Source of the DNA: Thioalkalivibrio sp. ALE31 | GTDB lineage: Bacteria; Pseudomonadota; Gammaproteobacteria; Ectothiorhodospirales; Ectothiorhodospiraceae | Reading direction: 5' to 3' | DNA length: 64,000 bases | Assembly (NCBI RefSeq): GCF_000377405.1 | Contig: NZ_KB905022.1 | Coordinates: 310,001 to 374,000 of the forward strand | In this document: piece by piece, positions 1 to 8,896 of the stretch | Numbering within the stretch: the first letter of the stretch is position 1 | Layout of the letters: every line of letters begins with the position of its first letter | Notes under the pieces: model-generated | The model's database searches: none | What the model was told of the DNA's origin: nothing | What the model saw: only the letters and a program-made list of their open reading frames with translations | Program-made: the position numbers and the translations under genes

Positions 1-195
1 CGCGTGTACCAGCCGCTGCGGGATGCGGCGGGACGCATTCCCGGCCTGGAGGCGCTGGACGTGGATCTGGACCGCTACGTGACCGATCACGCCCTGGACG
101 GGTTGTTCACCATCCTGGCCGATGAGGAGCGCCGTATCCGCGAGGACCCGGCGGCACGCACCACCCAGTTGCTGCGGGAGTACTTCGGTCAGTAG
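1..195 (+). CDS. DUF4197 family protein, C-terminal end only
   Basis: The reading frame is open from the first base of the window to the stop at 193-195, so 64 C-terminal residues are seen and the N-terminus lies outside. The segment LDVDLDRYVTDHALDGLF followed by an IREDPAART-type stretch matches the conserved end of DUF4197 proteins, which are usually small exported proteins of unknown function. The stop region overlaps the stop of the convergent EAL gene by 7 bases, leaving no room for an intergenic terminator. No function is assigned beyond the family. Confidence 0.8.
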   Translation, partial: RVYQPLRDAAGRIPGLEALDVDLDRYVTDHALDGLFTILADEERRIREDPAARTTQLLREYFGQ

Positions 196-1418
196 TGAAC
201 CGCGTGGAGCGCCCCGGTGCGGGGTTCGTCGGAGAGCAGCAGCGCCGGGATCTCCTTGGCCAGTAGCGGGCGGGCGAAGTAGTAGCCCTGGACGCAGTCG
301 AATCGCAGTTGGCGGCCGATCTCCAGTTGCTCCCGGGTCTCCACCCCTTCGGCGATCGTGCGCAGACCCAGGGAGTCGGCCAGCAGGACGATGCCCCGCG
401 ACAGGTCCCGAGCGGAAGTATCCAGACCCAGTCCGGAGATGAGCTGGCGGTCGATCTTGAGGATGTCGATGGGGAAGCGATTGAGGTAGGCGAGGGATGA
501 ATAGCCGGTTCCGAAGTCGTCGATGGCCAGCGGGACACCCAGCGACTTGAACTGGTGCAGGGTGTCGGTGGCATTGTCCATGGCCAGCACGGTTTCCGTC
601 AGTTCGATGTGGAGCAGCTCCGGCGGGAGTTGATGCCGCTCTAGCGCGGCCGCGACGTGGGCCGCCATTTCGGGTCGCACGATGTCGTGCGCCGAGAGAT
701 TGATCGCGACGTACCAGGGTGGGTGGCCATGCTCGGTGGCCTGGGCCCTCCATTCAGCGGCCTGGCGGCAGCCCTCGTTCAGCACCCGGTCGCTGATGTC
801 GTGGATCAGCGAGGAGTCCTCCGCTACATCCAGAAAGTCGGCGGGGGCGAGTTCACCGCGAATGGGGTGCTGCCAGCGGATCAGAGCCTCGACGCCGACG
901 TGGCGTTCCAGTTCCAGGGAGTAGATCGGCTGGTAGCGCAGGAAGAACTCGTTGTGCCGAAGCCCGCGTCGGATATCGAATTCCTGGCGCATCCGCCGCA
1001 ATTCCTCGGTGACCGGATGCAACGCCGGGATGACCAGCCAGGCCATCAGTTGTCCGATGCCGATGAAGAAGCCGGTGCGCGTCAGCCAGCGCTCGGTCTC
1101 CTGGGCGGTGCCGGCCGCGACATCCACCGGCGTCAGGGGGCCGGCCAGCACGCCGGCGACCAGGGCCACGACCAGCGCGGTGCTGGCGCCGAAGCGCGCT
1201 GCGGCGAACAGGATGGGAACGTAATAGAAATGCGGGACGATACTGTCGGCCCCGCCCGCGGTGTAGACGATCAGCCAGGAAAGGATCAGCCCACCGAGGA
1301 TCAGCGCACTCGCGGTGACAAACGACATGCCGACCCAGGCGCGCAGGGTCGTGCGGGCGAGGTGGTCGGAATACCGAAGGCCGCCGGCTGAGGGGGGAGC
1401 CGATTCGAACCTGGACAT
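189..1418 (-). CDS. Membrane-bound EAL domain c-di-GMP phosphodiesterase
   Basis: The protein has 409 residues. About four hydrophobic segments lie between residues 30 and 132 and form a membrane sensor of unassigned type. An EAL domain follows from about residue 155 to 395. The catalytic signature looks complete: EALIRW, the INLS asparagine, ELTET, IDDFGTGYSS, LKID and AEGVE. No GGDEF domain is present. It is therefore expected to hydrolyse c-di-GMP to pGpG in response to a signal sensed at the inner membrane. It is convergent with the DUF4197 gene and appears to be a single-gene unit. Confidence 0.9.
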   Translation of the reverse strand: MSRFESAPPSAGGLRYSDHLARTTLRAWVGMSFVTASALILGGLILSWLIVYTAGGADSIVPHFYYVPILFAAARFGASTALVVALVAGVLAGPLTPVDVAAGTAQETERWLTRTGFFIGIGQLMAWLVIPALHPVTEELRRMRQEFDIRRGLRHNEFFLRYQPIYSLELERHVGVEALIRWQHPIRGELAPADFLDVAEDSSLIHDISDRVLNEGCRQAAEWRAQATEHGHPPWYVAINLSAHDIVRPEMAAHVAAALERHQLPPELLHIELTETVLAMDNATDTLHQFKSLGVPLAIDDFGTGYSSLAYLNRFPIDILKIDRQLISGLGLDTSARDLSRGIVLLADSLGLRTIAEGVETREQLEIGRQLRFDCVQGYYFARPLLAKEIPALLLSDEPRTGALHAVHY

Positions 1419-1617
1419 CGCGCACTTCCTTTGGCCGATCCCGGGCCGGTTGCTGCAGTGCGGGCCGCCTCATTGCGGGGCGCGGCTCTCGGCCGCGATC
1501 CGGAATGTACGAGATCGCGACCTATTTCCCGAGTGTAGTCCATGCGCGGGAAAACGCCGGCCGGCGTCCGCCATGGCCCGGGCCTGTTGCCGGCTGGGTC
1601 GCGCGGGGATCCGGGTG

Positions 1618-1646
1618 TCCGGTGCGGGTCGGGCGCCCGCACCGGA
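1618..1646 (-). terminator. Hairpin after the 1656-2603 gene (no U-tract)
   Basis: A perfect 11-bp GC-rich stem (1618-1628 with 1636-1646, left arm TCCGGTGCGGG) has a 7-base loop and lies 10 bases past the stop of the minus-strand gene that ends at 1656. There is no run of T on the minus strand after it, so it may be an RNA 3'-end stabiliser rather than a classical intrinsic terminator. Confidence 0.4.
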
Positions 1647-1655
1647 TTTGACGGG

Positions 1656-2603
1656 CTAGTCGCAGGCGGTGGCGGCGGCCGGGAGGTTGCCGCGCACGCA
1701 GGTGCTGATCTCGGGCGGGTTCTCGTTGATGCGCAGGCGGACGAAGCGGCCGTCGATCTCGCCCGCGGCGTTGGTCGGGTAATGGTCGCCCATGTGCATG
1801 CCGGCCCCGTGCAGGACCCAGTAGTTGAGCATGTGCGCCTCGCCGTGGGGCTGTTCCAGGTAGACCAGGGTGGCGCCGTGGGCCATCTCGGTCACGATCA
1901 GCCGCCGGATCCGCTCGCCGGCCTCGAATTCGACATAACCCAGCGCATGGCTGCTGACATGGCCGCCGCGCATACCCTGCATCTCGGGGGTGTGATTGGT
2001 CTGGATCACGCGGAAGCGCCCGTGGGGCTGGCCGTCCCGCATCTCGCCGTCGAAGCGCATGACCATCTTCATGCTGCTGTCCATGGCGGAGGCGGCGTAC
2101 AGCCGCCGCGCCTCCTCGATGCTGGAGACGGCCGCCGGTTCCATGGCCTGGTGGTTCTGGTACCAGGTCATCCAGAAGCTGACGGGCCCGTTGTCGACCG
2201 CATCCGGGCAGGCGCCGTCGGCATGCAGTTCGAAGCGGTCGAAGCCCAGGTCCACCGAACCGCGTCCCTTGTTGGTGACCAGGGCGCGGGCAAAGATCAC
2301 CTCGGCCGGCGTTTCGAGGTTGGCCATGGCGCGGTAGCGGTCGTCCCAGGCGCATTGCGTGGCGCCGCGTCCCGGCAGGGCCTGGCGGCTGATCTGCCGC
2401 GCCTCGCGCGAGCCGCGTTCGCTGCGATAGGTGTCCAGCAGCGCGCGGGTGCCGGGCTCCAGCAAGGCCGTGTCCACCGCCTGGATGTTGCGGTCGAACT
2501 GGCGGTCGGCGCCCGGGGTGGCGTGGGCGGCCGTGGCGGCCAGGCCGAGGGTCAGGGCGAGGCCCAGAGCAAGGAAACGGGTGGGTGTCGGGTGGGTGCG
2601 CAT
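1656..2603 (-). CDS. Secreted protein of unknown function
   Basis: The product has 315 residues and begins with a typical signal peptide: MRTHPTP, a hydrophobic stretch (FLALGLALTLGLAATAAHA) and probable cleavage after AHA near residue 28. The mature part is polar and has no motif I recognise. It contains SFWMTWYQNHQAM and a His/Met-rich stretch near the C-terminus (MLNYWVLHGAGMHMGDHY). Two distant cysteines (CPDAV and near the C-terminus) might form a disulfide. It starts 19 bases downstream of the stop of another exported protein, so the two probably form a two-gene operon. Confidence 0.75.
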   Translation of the reverse strand: MRTHPTPTRFLALGLALTLGLAATAAHATPGADRQFDRNIQAVDTALLEPGTRALLDTYRSERGSREARQISRQALPGRGATQCAWDDRYRAMANLETPAEVIFARALVTNKGRGSVDLGFDRFELHADGACPDAVDNGPVSFWMTWYQNHQAMEPAAVSSIEEARRLYAASAMDSSMKMVMRFDGEMRDGQPHGRFRVIQTNHTPEMQGMRGGHVSSHALGYVEFEAGERIRRLIVTEMAHGATLVYLEQPHGEAHMLNYWVLHGAGMHMGDHYPTNAAGEIDGRFVRLRINENPPEISTCVRGNLPAAATACD

Positions 2604-2622
2604 CAGTCGGTTCTCCGTGGGT

Positions 2623-3765
2623 TTACTGCCATTGCAGGTCCATGCGTTGCTGCATGCGGTGCCATTCGGCGGTGATGATGTCGCCCGCCACGCGATGGGC
2701 GGCGTCCATGCGCGGGCGCGCCTCGGGGTAGAGGAGCATCACGGCCTCGCTGGCGCGGGCGAAGTCGCGCCGGGTGCGGTAGTGCACCATGGTGTGCACC
2801 AGCAGGCTGTCGAGATCGTCGAAGGAGCGGTCGGCGGCCTCGCGGTAGCGCGCCATGCGCTCCGGGGTCAGTTCGAGCTGGCGGTGGGTCTGCGACAAGC
2901 CGTCGAACAGGGCGAAGAAGCCCATCCCCAGATCGGCCCCCTGGCGCAGGGCGTGATCGCCCAGCTGGCGCTGCAGGACCTCGCCGGCGCCGAAAAGGCC
3001 GGCATTGCCATCGCGCGCCAGCAGGCCAAAGAGGCTGCCGGTGGCACTGGCCGGGGCGCCACGGGGCCGGGAGAGTTCGCGGATCTCGCGGTCCAGGCGC
3101 TGATGCCCCGCGTCCAGCAGGAGTTCGAGCGCCGGGGCGGTGTCGTCACCCAGCGCACGCAGGACGTCCTGGCGCTGTCCGTGTGGCAGGCGCTCGAGAT
3201 CCCGTAAGACCCCGGCGACATCCCGCGATCCGATCTGCAGGCGTTCGAGCTCGCCGCGCACGGCGGCTTCCGGGTCCTCCAGCACGCGCGCGAGCTGGCG
3301 CACCTGGTGCCCGGCATGCTCGCCGACCAGTCCGTGCCGGCCCAGCTCTCCGAGGATCGCGGTGACCTGTTCCAGTCCGCCGGCGGGGGTGCGGCCGGGC
3401 TCGGTGGCGGCGACCAGGGCGCTGCCGAAATCCATTGCGGGGACACCGGCGGTGCGGCTGGCATGGTCGAGCAGGCCGCTCATGCGATGCGTCTGCTGCG
3501 CGCCATAGGCCATTGCGGCGGTCTGCAGCAGCCGTCCGGCGAGACCCGCGATGTCGCGGGAGGATTCGCCCACGGCCTCGTCGACCCAGCCGGCGAGATC
3601 CCCCTGCGCTGTATAGGGCGAGAGATAGGCCCCCCGATTGTCGGGCAGGGGCTCCGGGGCCACGGAGGCCACGGCGGGCAGGCAAAGCAGGCCCCCCAGT
3701 CCGAGCAGACCGGGGCGAAGCCAGGGGCCGAGTCTGGCGATCAAGCCGGGCATGCGCAGGGGCAT
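2623..3765 (-). CDS. Secreted helical protein of unknown function
   Basis: The chosen start (ATG at 3765) has a strong GGAGGAAC ribosome site 7-8 bases upstream and gives a clean signal peptide (MPLRMPGLIARLGPWLRPGLL...PAVASV). The longer frame from 3849 would bury it. The 380-residue product looks largely alpha-helical, with many Leu/Ala/Glu/Arg heptad-like stretches. No enzymatic motif is visible. It is the first gene of a probable two-gene operon with the secreted protein ending at 1656. I do not recognise the family. Confidence 0.7.
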   Translation of the reverse strand: MPLRMPGLIARLGPWLRPGLLGLGGLLCLPAVASVAPEPLPDNRGAYLSPYTAQGDLAGWVDEAVGESSRDIAGLAGRLLQTAAMAYGAQQTHRMSGLLDHASRTAGVPAMDFGSALVAATEPGRTPAGGLEQVTAILGELGRHGLVGEHAGHQVRQLARVLEDPEAAVRGELERLQIGSRDVAGVLRDLERLPHGQRQDVLRALGDDTAPALELLLDAGHQRLDREIRELSRPRGAPASATGSLFGLLARDGNAGLFGAGEVLQRQLGDHALRQGADLGMGFFALFDGLSQTHRQLELTPERMARYREAADRSFDDLDSLLVHTMVHYRTRRDFARASEAVMLLYPEARPRMDAAHRVAGDIITAEWHRMQQRMDLQWQ

Positions 3766-3920
3766 GGGGCGGGTTCCTCCCTGTCGGGTGGTCGCGGCCC
3801 ATTCGGATCCATTCCGGTATGTTCGCCACCGATCCTGAAGGATCGCCACCCAGTCGTGAGATTAGGCGAAGCGGTGGACGGGGTCAAAGCCGCGCGTGGC
3901 GCGGGGCGCCGGGGGCGAGA

Positions 3921-4925
3921 CTACAGCGTGACGTCCGCCTCGAGGATCAGAAAGACCAGCAGGGCGAGGGTGATGGCCCATAGCAGGAGGTAGCCCGCCA
4001 TGCTTTGCGCGGCGGCTGCCTGCTGCGCCTGGCCGCGCGGGCGTACGCCCTGGTAGAGGAAGACGAGCTTGGCCGAGAGGTTTACGCAGACTACGTTCAC
4101 CGCGAGCAGCAGGGCCGCCATGTACGCGGCGGAGAATTCGCCGGAGCCGAGCATGATCCCGACGGTCGCGGCCGGCGGGAGCAGGGCCACGGCGACCATC
4201 ACGCCGACCAGCACCGTGGGCAGGCCGGTGGTCAGCGACAACACGGCCGCGGCACCGGAGGCCAGGGCCAGCGCGACCGAATCCAGTCCGACCTCGGTGC
4301 GCATCTGCAGCTCGCGGGCACCCACATCCACCGACATGACCGTGGCGAGCAGCATCCCGATCAGGATGGCACCCCCCAGGCCCACCGCGTTCGTGCGCAG
4401 GGAGCGGCCGATCAACCGGGTGTCCGCCATGGAGGTGCCCAGCGCCAGCGCCAGGTTGGGCCCCAGCAGGGGCGCAATGACCATGGCGCCGATGACCACG
4501 GCCACGTTGTTCTCCAGCAGGCCGATCGCGGCCACGATGGTGGACAGCACGGTCAGCAGCAGGAACTGGCCGGTGAGATCCGCCCCGCCGGCGACGTTGG
4601 TGTAGAGCTCCTCGCGTGACACGGCGCGGGCCTTCTTGCCGGCCGCCTCCTTGTCGGCCTCTTTCGGCTCCTGAAAGGGGTCCGGCAGTACGGCCTCGAC
4701 CGGCAGCACCAGGATACGCGCGGTCTCGGACGCGCCGAGTACACGGTAGAGGTCGTCCATCAGGCGTTGGCGGTACTCGGTGCTGACCAGCATGTGCACC
4801 GCCATGCGGTCGCGGTTCTCGTCCACGCCGTGCCACAGCACGTCGATCGCGAGCCCCTCGGCGATGCCCAGCACGGTGTCCAGGTGCCCGGCGGGTCCCA
4901 CGACCTCGATGATCTTGCTGCTCAT
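3921..4925 (-). CDS. DUF389 (TIGR00341-type) integral membrane protein
   Basis: The 334-residue protein has a soluble N-terminal domain of about 110 residues that begins SSKIIEVVGPAG. About six to seven transmembrane helices follow, with the family's conserved core: NVAVVIGAMVIAPLLGPN near residue 140 and VALLPPAATVG near residue 245. DUF389 proteins are widespread membrane proteins of unestablished transport role. The start has GGAGG seven bases upstream. The gene is divergent from the HD-GYP gene at 5069 and looks monocistronic. Confidence 0.85.
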   Translation of the reverse strand: MSSKIIEVVGPAGHLDTVLGIAEGLAIDVLWHGVDENRDRMAVHMLVSTEYRQRLMDDLYRVLGASETARILVLPVEAVLPDPFQEPKEADKEAAGKKARAVSREELYTNVAGGADLTGQFLLLTVLSTIVAAIGLLENNVAVVIGAMVIAPLLGPNLALALGTSMADTRLIGRSLRTNAVGLGGAILIGMLLATVMSVDVGARELQMRTEVGLDSVALALASGAAAVLSLTTGLPTVLVGVMVAVALLPPAATVGIMLGSGEFSAAYMAALLLAVNVVCVNLSAKLVFLYQGVRPRGQAQQAAAAQSMAGYLLLWAITLALLVFLILEADVTL

Positions 4926-5068
4926 GAACGTCCTCCCCGTGGAATTCCGGGATGGTAGCAGGGCCTCCCGTTAGGTGCCGTTAGCCGCGATTTGTGGCCA
5001 TCCCGTGGCCGCAGCATACTCCGCGGCCACGGGGCACCCCGCCCTTTCTTGACGATCCCGGGACCCGA

Positions 5069-6331
5069 ATGCTGAAGAAGATCAAGGTGGAGCACGTCGT
5101 TTGCGGGATGTTCATCCGCGAGTTGTGCGGGTCGTGGATGGAGCATCCCTTCTGGCGTACGCGCTTCCTGCTGGATGACCCGAAGGATCTGGCGAGCCTG
5201 CGGGACAGCAGTATCCGCGAGGTGTGGATCGACACCTCCAGGGGGCGCGACACGGAGGCCGTGGAGGCCGTTGTGACGCCGGAGGAGCGCGACGCCGCGG
5301 TGCCGGCGCCGTTGCAGTTCATCCCGGATACGGGGCGCGACCGGGAGCCCGCCTCGACCCGGGAGGAGCTGGAGCGGGCGGCCACCATCTGCCGGAAGTC
5401 GCGCCAGGCCATGACGTCGATCTTCGGCGAGGCGCGGATGGGCCGCGCGGTGGATACCGAACTGGCGCGCAAGGTGGTCGAGGAGATCACCGATTCGGTC
5501 ACCCGCAACTCCCGCGCGCTGGTCAGCCTGGCGCGATTGAAGAACGCGGACGACTACACCTACATGCACTCGGTGGCGGTTTGTGCATTGATGGTTGCGC
5601 TGGGGCGTGAACTGGGGCTGGAGGACGAGGCCCTGCTGGCGGCCGGCGAGGCGGGATTGATGCACGACATCGGCAAGGCCGCGATGCCGCTGGAGGTGCT
5701 GAACAAGCCGGGCAAGCTGACCGCGGAGGAGTTCGCCGTGATGAAACGCCATCCGGCGGAGGGGCACCGAATCCTGCAGGCGTCCGCGGACGCGCTTGAT
5801 CCGGTGACCCTGGACGTCTGCCTGCATCACCACGAGAAGATGGACGGCTCGGGATATCCCGAGGGGCTGACCGGCGAGCAGATCACCCTGCACGCGAAGA
5901 TGGGCGCGGTCTGCGATGTCTACGACGCGATCACCTCGAACCGGCCGTACAAGGCGGGCTGGGATCCGGGCGAATCCATTCGCAAGATGGCCGAGTGGGC
6001 GGACGGCCACTTCGATCCCCGGGTGTTCCAGGCCTTCGTGAAGAGCCTGGGGATCTACCCCGTGGGCTCGCTCGTACGCCTGGAATCCGGCCGCATCGGG
6101 GTGGTCGTCGACCAGTCGTCTGGCTCCCTGCTCAAGCCGGTCGTGAAGATCTTCTACTCCACCAGTTCGGGCTGCCGGATCCCCCCGAAGATCGTGGATC
6201 TGTCCGCGCCGCACCAGCAGGAGGCCATTGCTGCGCGCGAGGATCCGGCCGCATGGCCGTTCCCCGATCTCGATGAACTCTGGTCGGGCCTGCCACAGGA
6301 GCGGCAGACCCGCGACCGCCGCGAGGCGTAG
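5069..6331 (+). CDS. HD-GYP domain c-di-GMP phosphodiesterase (intact catalytic motifs)
   Basis: The product has 420 residues from ATG 5069 (MLKKIKVEHVVCGMFI). An earlier in-frame ATG at 4994 would add an unnatural Pro/Arg-rich leader. The N-terminal 130 residues match the DUF3391-type domain common before HD-GYP. The HD-GYP domain follows at about 155-350 with HDIGK, HHEKMDGSGYP and DVYDAITSNRPY all present, so metal binding and hydrolysis of c-di-GMP to GMP are plausible. A C-terminal extension of about 80 residues has GSLVRLESGRIGVVVD, often found in this subgroup. Compare the second HD-GYP gene at 40572, where the HD pair is broken. Confidence 0.92.
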   Translation: MLKKIKVEHVVCGMFIRELCGSWMEHPFWRTRFLLDDPKDLASLRDSSIREVWIDTSRGRDTEAVEAVVTPEERDAAVPAPLQFIPDTGRDREPASTREELERAATICRKSRQAMTSIFGEARMGRAVDTELARKVVEEITDSVTRNSRALVSLARLKNADDYTYMHSVAVCALMVALGRELGLEDEALLAAGEAGLMHDIGKAAMPLEVLNKPGKLTAEEFAVMKRHPAEGHRILQASADALDPVTLDVCLHHHEKMDGSGYPEGLTGEQITLHAKMGAVCDVYDAITSNRPYKAGWDPGESIRKMAEWADGHFDPRVFQAFVKSLGIYPVGSLVRLESGRIGVVVDQSSGSLLKPVVKIFYSTSSGCRIPPKIVDLSAPHQQEAIAAREDPAAWPFPDLDELWSGLPQERQTRDRREA

Positions 6332-6365
6332 CCAGGCGTAGACCGCTCGCGGACCCGTAAGACGG

Positions 6366-7670
6366 TTAGTGCCCGTCGCGGGGGATGGAGGCGACGGATT
6401 CGACCACGAGATTCGCGCCGTCGTGGATCTCGTCGACGATGCCCTGCACGGTCTGCACCTGGGCGTCGGCCTGTTCGGCGATCTCGCGCACGGTCTCGAT
6501 GCGTTCACCGATCTCGCGGGTGCGTTCCAGGTTGCCGTTGATCACCTCGGCGATGCGGGTGGTGGCCTCACTGGTGTTGGCGGCGAGCTTGCGCACCTCC
6601 TGGGCGACCACGGCAAAGCCGCGCCCCTGTTCGCCGGCACGGGCGGCCTCGATGGCGGCGTTCAGCGACAGCATCCGGGTGGTTTCGGCCACCGTGCGGA
6701 TGGTCTCGATGATGGATTCGATGTTGCGGGCCTCGGCGTTCAGGCGTTCCACGGCCTCCTGGGTGCCGCTGACCTCGCTGCGGATCTGCTCGGTATGGCG
6801 GGCGTTCTGTTGCAGCGAATCCGCGCCGCGGCGGGCATGTTCCGCGGTCTTCTGCGCCATCTCGTGGGCGACGGCCGTCGCTTCGCGGGTGCGTTCGGCG
6901 GTATGCACGCTGGCGGTGATGTCCGTGGCGAACTTGATCACCTTCTCGACCCGTCCGTGTTCATCAAGGATCGGGTTGTAGGTAGCCTCCAGCCACAGCT
7001 CCTCACCGGATGCCGTGAGCCGGCGGAACTTGCCGCTCATCAACTGCCCGTACGCCAGGCGCTCCCAGAAGTCCGGATGATCGCGGTAGAAGGCTTCGTC
7101 ACAGAACATGCGGTGGTGCTGGCCGCGGATCGCGTCGAGATCGTAGCCCACGGCCCTGAGGAAGTTGTCGTTCGCCTTGAGGATCACGCCGTCCGGGGTG
7201 AATTCGATGACGGCCATGGACCGGTCCAGCGCGGTAAACACCGCAGCCTGGTCGCGCAGTTGAGCCTGCCGCTCGGTCACGTCGTAGGCCAGTTTCGCCA
7301 CCTTCTCCACCCGCCCATGGGCGTCGCGCACGGGAAAGTAGGTGGCCTCGAGCCAGAGGGTTTCGCCCGAGCGTGTCACTCGGGGGAAGGTGCCGGCGCG
7401 CGATTCCCCGGCCGCCAGGCGGCGCCAGAAGTCGCGGTACTCCAGCGAACGGGCGTATTCCGGGCTGCAGAACATCCGGTGATGCTGCCCGATCACGTCC
7501 TCGCGGTTGTGGCCCACGGCCTGGAGGAAACGCTCGTTGGCGTCGAGGACCTGGCCGCGCGGGGTGAATTCGATGTAGGCGACCGCCTCGCGAATCGCAT
7601 CGAGCACGGGGTTGGCGGGCGCGTCGGAAGCGGCTGCGGCGTCGGCTCGGGAAGGGAAGATGGATGTCAT
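6366..7670 (-). CDS. Soluble PAS-PAS methyl-accepting chemotaxis protein, BdlA-like
   Basis: The product has 434 residues from ATG 7670, with GGAG seven bases upstream. No transmembrane helix or HAMP domain is present. Two tandem PAS domains (about 20-135 and 140-255) carry near-identical GQHHRMFC motifs and the WLEATY strand. An MCP signalling domain follows with the conserved hairpin AAIEAARAGEQGRGFAVVA near residue 345. This is the architecture of Pseudomonas BdlA, a cytoplasmic receptor that couples c-di-GMP and aerotactic cues to biofilm dispersal. The assignment rests on architecture and the HHRMFC motif, not on a search. It is divergent from the lipoprotein gene at 7770. Confidence 0.88.
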   Translation of the reverse strand: MTSIFPSRADAAAASDAPANPVLDAIREAVAYIEFTPRGQVLDANERFLQAVGHNREDVIGQHHRMFCSPEYARSLEYRDFWRRLAAGESRAGTFPRVTRSGETLWLEATYFPVRDAHGRVEKVAKLAYDVTERQAQLRDQAAVFTALDRSMAVIEFTPDGVILKANDNFLRAVGYDLDAIRGQHHRMFCDEAFYRDHPDFWERLAYGQLMSGKFRRLTASGEELWLEATYNPILDEHGRVEKVIKFATDITASVHTAERTREATAVAHEMAQKTAEHARRGADSLQQNARHTEQIRSEVSGTQEAVERLNAEARNIESIIETIRTVAETTRMLSLNAAIEAARAGEQGRGFAVVAQEVRKLAANTSEATTRIAEVINGNLERTREIGERIETVREIAEQADAQVQTVQGIVDEIHDGANLVVESVASIPRDGH

Positions 7671-7717
7671 GCTGGACTCCGGACAGTGAGGGAACGACCT
7701 GTGTCGTTGAAATGACT

Positions 7718-7744
7718 GTACAGGTAGTGTACAAGAAAAGTACA
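7718..7744. promoter_or_regulatory. Three phased GTACA repeats in divergent promoter region
   Basis: GTACA occurs at 7718, 7729 and 7740, exactly 11 bp apart, in the 99-bp gap between the BdlA-like chemoreceptor gene and the LolA-like lipoprotein gene. The first lies inside the palindrome CTGTACAG. Helical phasing suggests a binding site for a multimeric regulator acting on one or both divergent genes. The gap is also noticeably richer in A/T than its surroundings. Confidence 0.45.
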
Positions 7745-7769
7745 GATATTGATTGCAAGGAGCGATGGC

Positions 7770-8663
7770 ATGGGGCATTCAGCACGTTCGGGAGGCTCGT
7801 GGGCGGTTCTGTGGCTTGGTCTGGCCGTGCTGCTGGCCGGCTGTGGCGGGACCTTTCCCCAGCCCGGTCCTGGGGCGACGTTCGAGGATGGACTGACGGC
7901 GGACGCCCTGTTCCAGCGCACGCTCGCGGCGCACGGTGGAGATCTGCGCGCGTTCGACGGCGACCTCAACCAGGCGACCGATGGCGAATGGGGGCGCATG
8001 ATCCAGCGCATCCAGCCGCTGGTGGCCGACGCGGGCTACCGCGGGGTGGGGGAGGAGCGCTTCCGCCCCGCCGATGATCTGTACGCCCTCCACTACACCG
8101 GACCGGAGGGCACCAAGAGCGTGTACCGCCATGGCGACGTGTTTCGGGTGTTCTACGACGGCGAACGCAGCACGGATCCCGAGCGGATACGTGCCAGCGC
8201 GATGACCACGGATGCCGGCGAGCTGTTTCATTACGGACCCAGCTTCGTGAAGCATCGGGCAACGGGTTTCGAGCGCCTGGAGGATCGGCGCGAGGGCGGG
8301 GTGCGTTATCGGCGCGTCCTGGCCACCCTCGAGCCGGGTTTTGGCAAGGCCGACCGGGACCAGGTGGTGATGTGGATCCATCCGGAGACGGACCTGCTCT
8401 ATCGCGTGCACATCACGCTGAACGGCTTTGGACCGACCCAGGGTGCCCACGTGGACACGACCTTCCTGGAGTATGCCGAGGTCGAGGGATTCACCTTGCC
8501 GACCCGCTTCGAGGAGCGGGTGCGGGGCCCGCTGCGTCTGTTCGTGCACGAGTGGTGGGTTACGGGGCGTGACAGCAACCGGGGCTGGTCAGCCGAGGAT
8601 GTGCGTGGTCCCGGGTTTTCCGGCGCGGCGGGCGCGGCCGCGGCCGACTCTCCCGCTCCGTGA
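7770..8663 (+). CDS. LolA-like outer-membrane lipoprotein, unknown role
   Basis: The start ATG 7770 is preceded by AAGGAG with correct spacing. The upstream TTG at 7749 has no site. The 297-residue product has a lipoprotein signal peptide with lipobox LLAGC, lipidated Cys near residue 25. The mature chain is beta-rich (LYALHYTGPEGTKSVYRHGD, VVMWIHPETDLLYRVHITL), resembling the LolA/LolB-like fold that binds lipid. This fold call is an inference from pattern only. The tail is Ala/Pro-rich. The small AEPYW gene follows after 29 bases on the same strand and may be cotranscribed. Confidence 0.65.
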   Translation: MGHSARSGGSWAVLWLGLAVLLAGCGGTFPQPGPGATFEDGLTADALFQRTLAAHGGDLRAFDGDLNQATDGEWGRMIQRIQPLVADAGYRGVGEERFRPADDLYALHYTGPEGTKSVYRHGDVFRVFYDGERSTDPERIRASAMTTDAGELFHYGPSFVKHRATGFERLEDRREGGVRYRRVLATLEPGFGKADRDQVVMWIHPETDLLYRVHITLNGFGPTQGAHVDTTFLEYAEVEGFTLPTRFEERVRGPLRLFVHEWWVTGRDSNRGWSAEDVRGPGFSGAAGAAAADSPAP

Positions 8664-8692
8664 TGGGCGCCCGGACATGCCATCATTCACCG

Positions 8693-8896
8693 ATGACGAC
8701 CGAAACGAGCCGGAACAACACCGAATCGGCGAGTGAAGCGCCCACCCCGGACGCGAAACCGGCAGGCACGACCGCGGCCTGGGGCAGCTGCTCGGCGGAG
8801 CCCTACTGGCTGGAAGTCGCGGAGGAGCTGGGGCTGGATCCCGAGATGGGCCCCGCGATGGACCCCGGGCCCGTGTCGGACCCGCCTTCTTCCTGA
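8693..8896 (+). CDS. Small AEPYW-motif protein, copy 1
   Basis: The product has 67 residues, beginning [12 protein letters not shown]. The N-terminal half is low-complexity and polar. The core [20 protein letters not shown] shares 15 of 22 aligned positions (counting the two preceding residues) with the protein at 16241-16447, and this is the evidence that it is real. No signal peptide or membrane helix is present. It follows the lipoprotein gene by 29 bases. Its last 94 bases overlap the 3' end of the convergent phosphotransferase gene, an unusually long antisense overlap. This copy has one Cys where copy 2 has a CxCCxC cluster. I do not recognise a described family. Confidence 0.65.
   Translation: MTTETSRNNTESASEAPTPDAKPAGTTAAWGSCSAEPYWLEVAEELGLDPEMGPAMDPGPVSDPPSS

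Noticed and set aside
4994-5068. Longer start for the HD-GYP gene
   Set aside because: The 25 added residues look like untranslated sequence, and family members start at the MLKKIKV-type segment.
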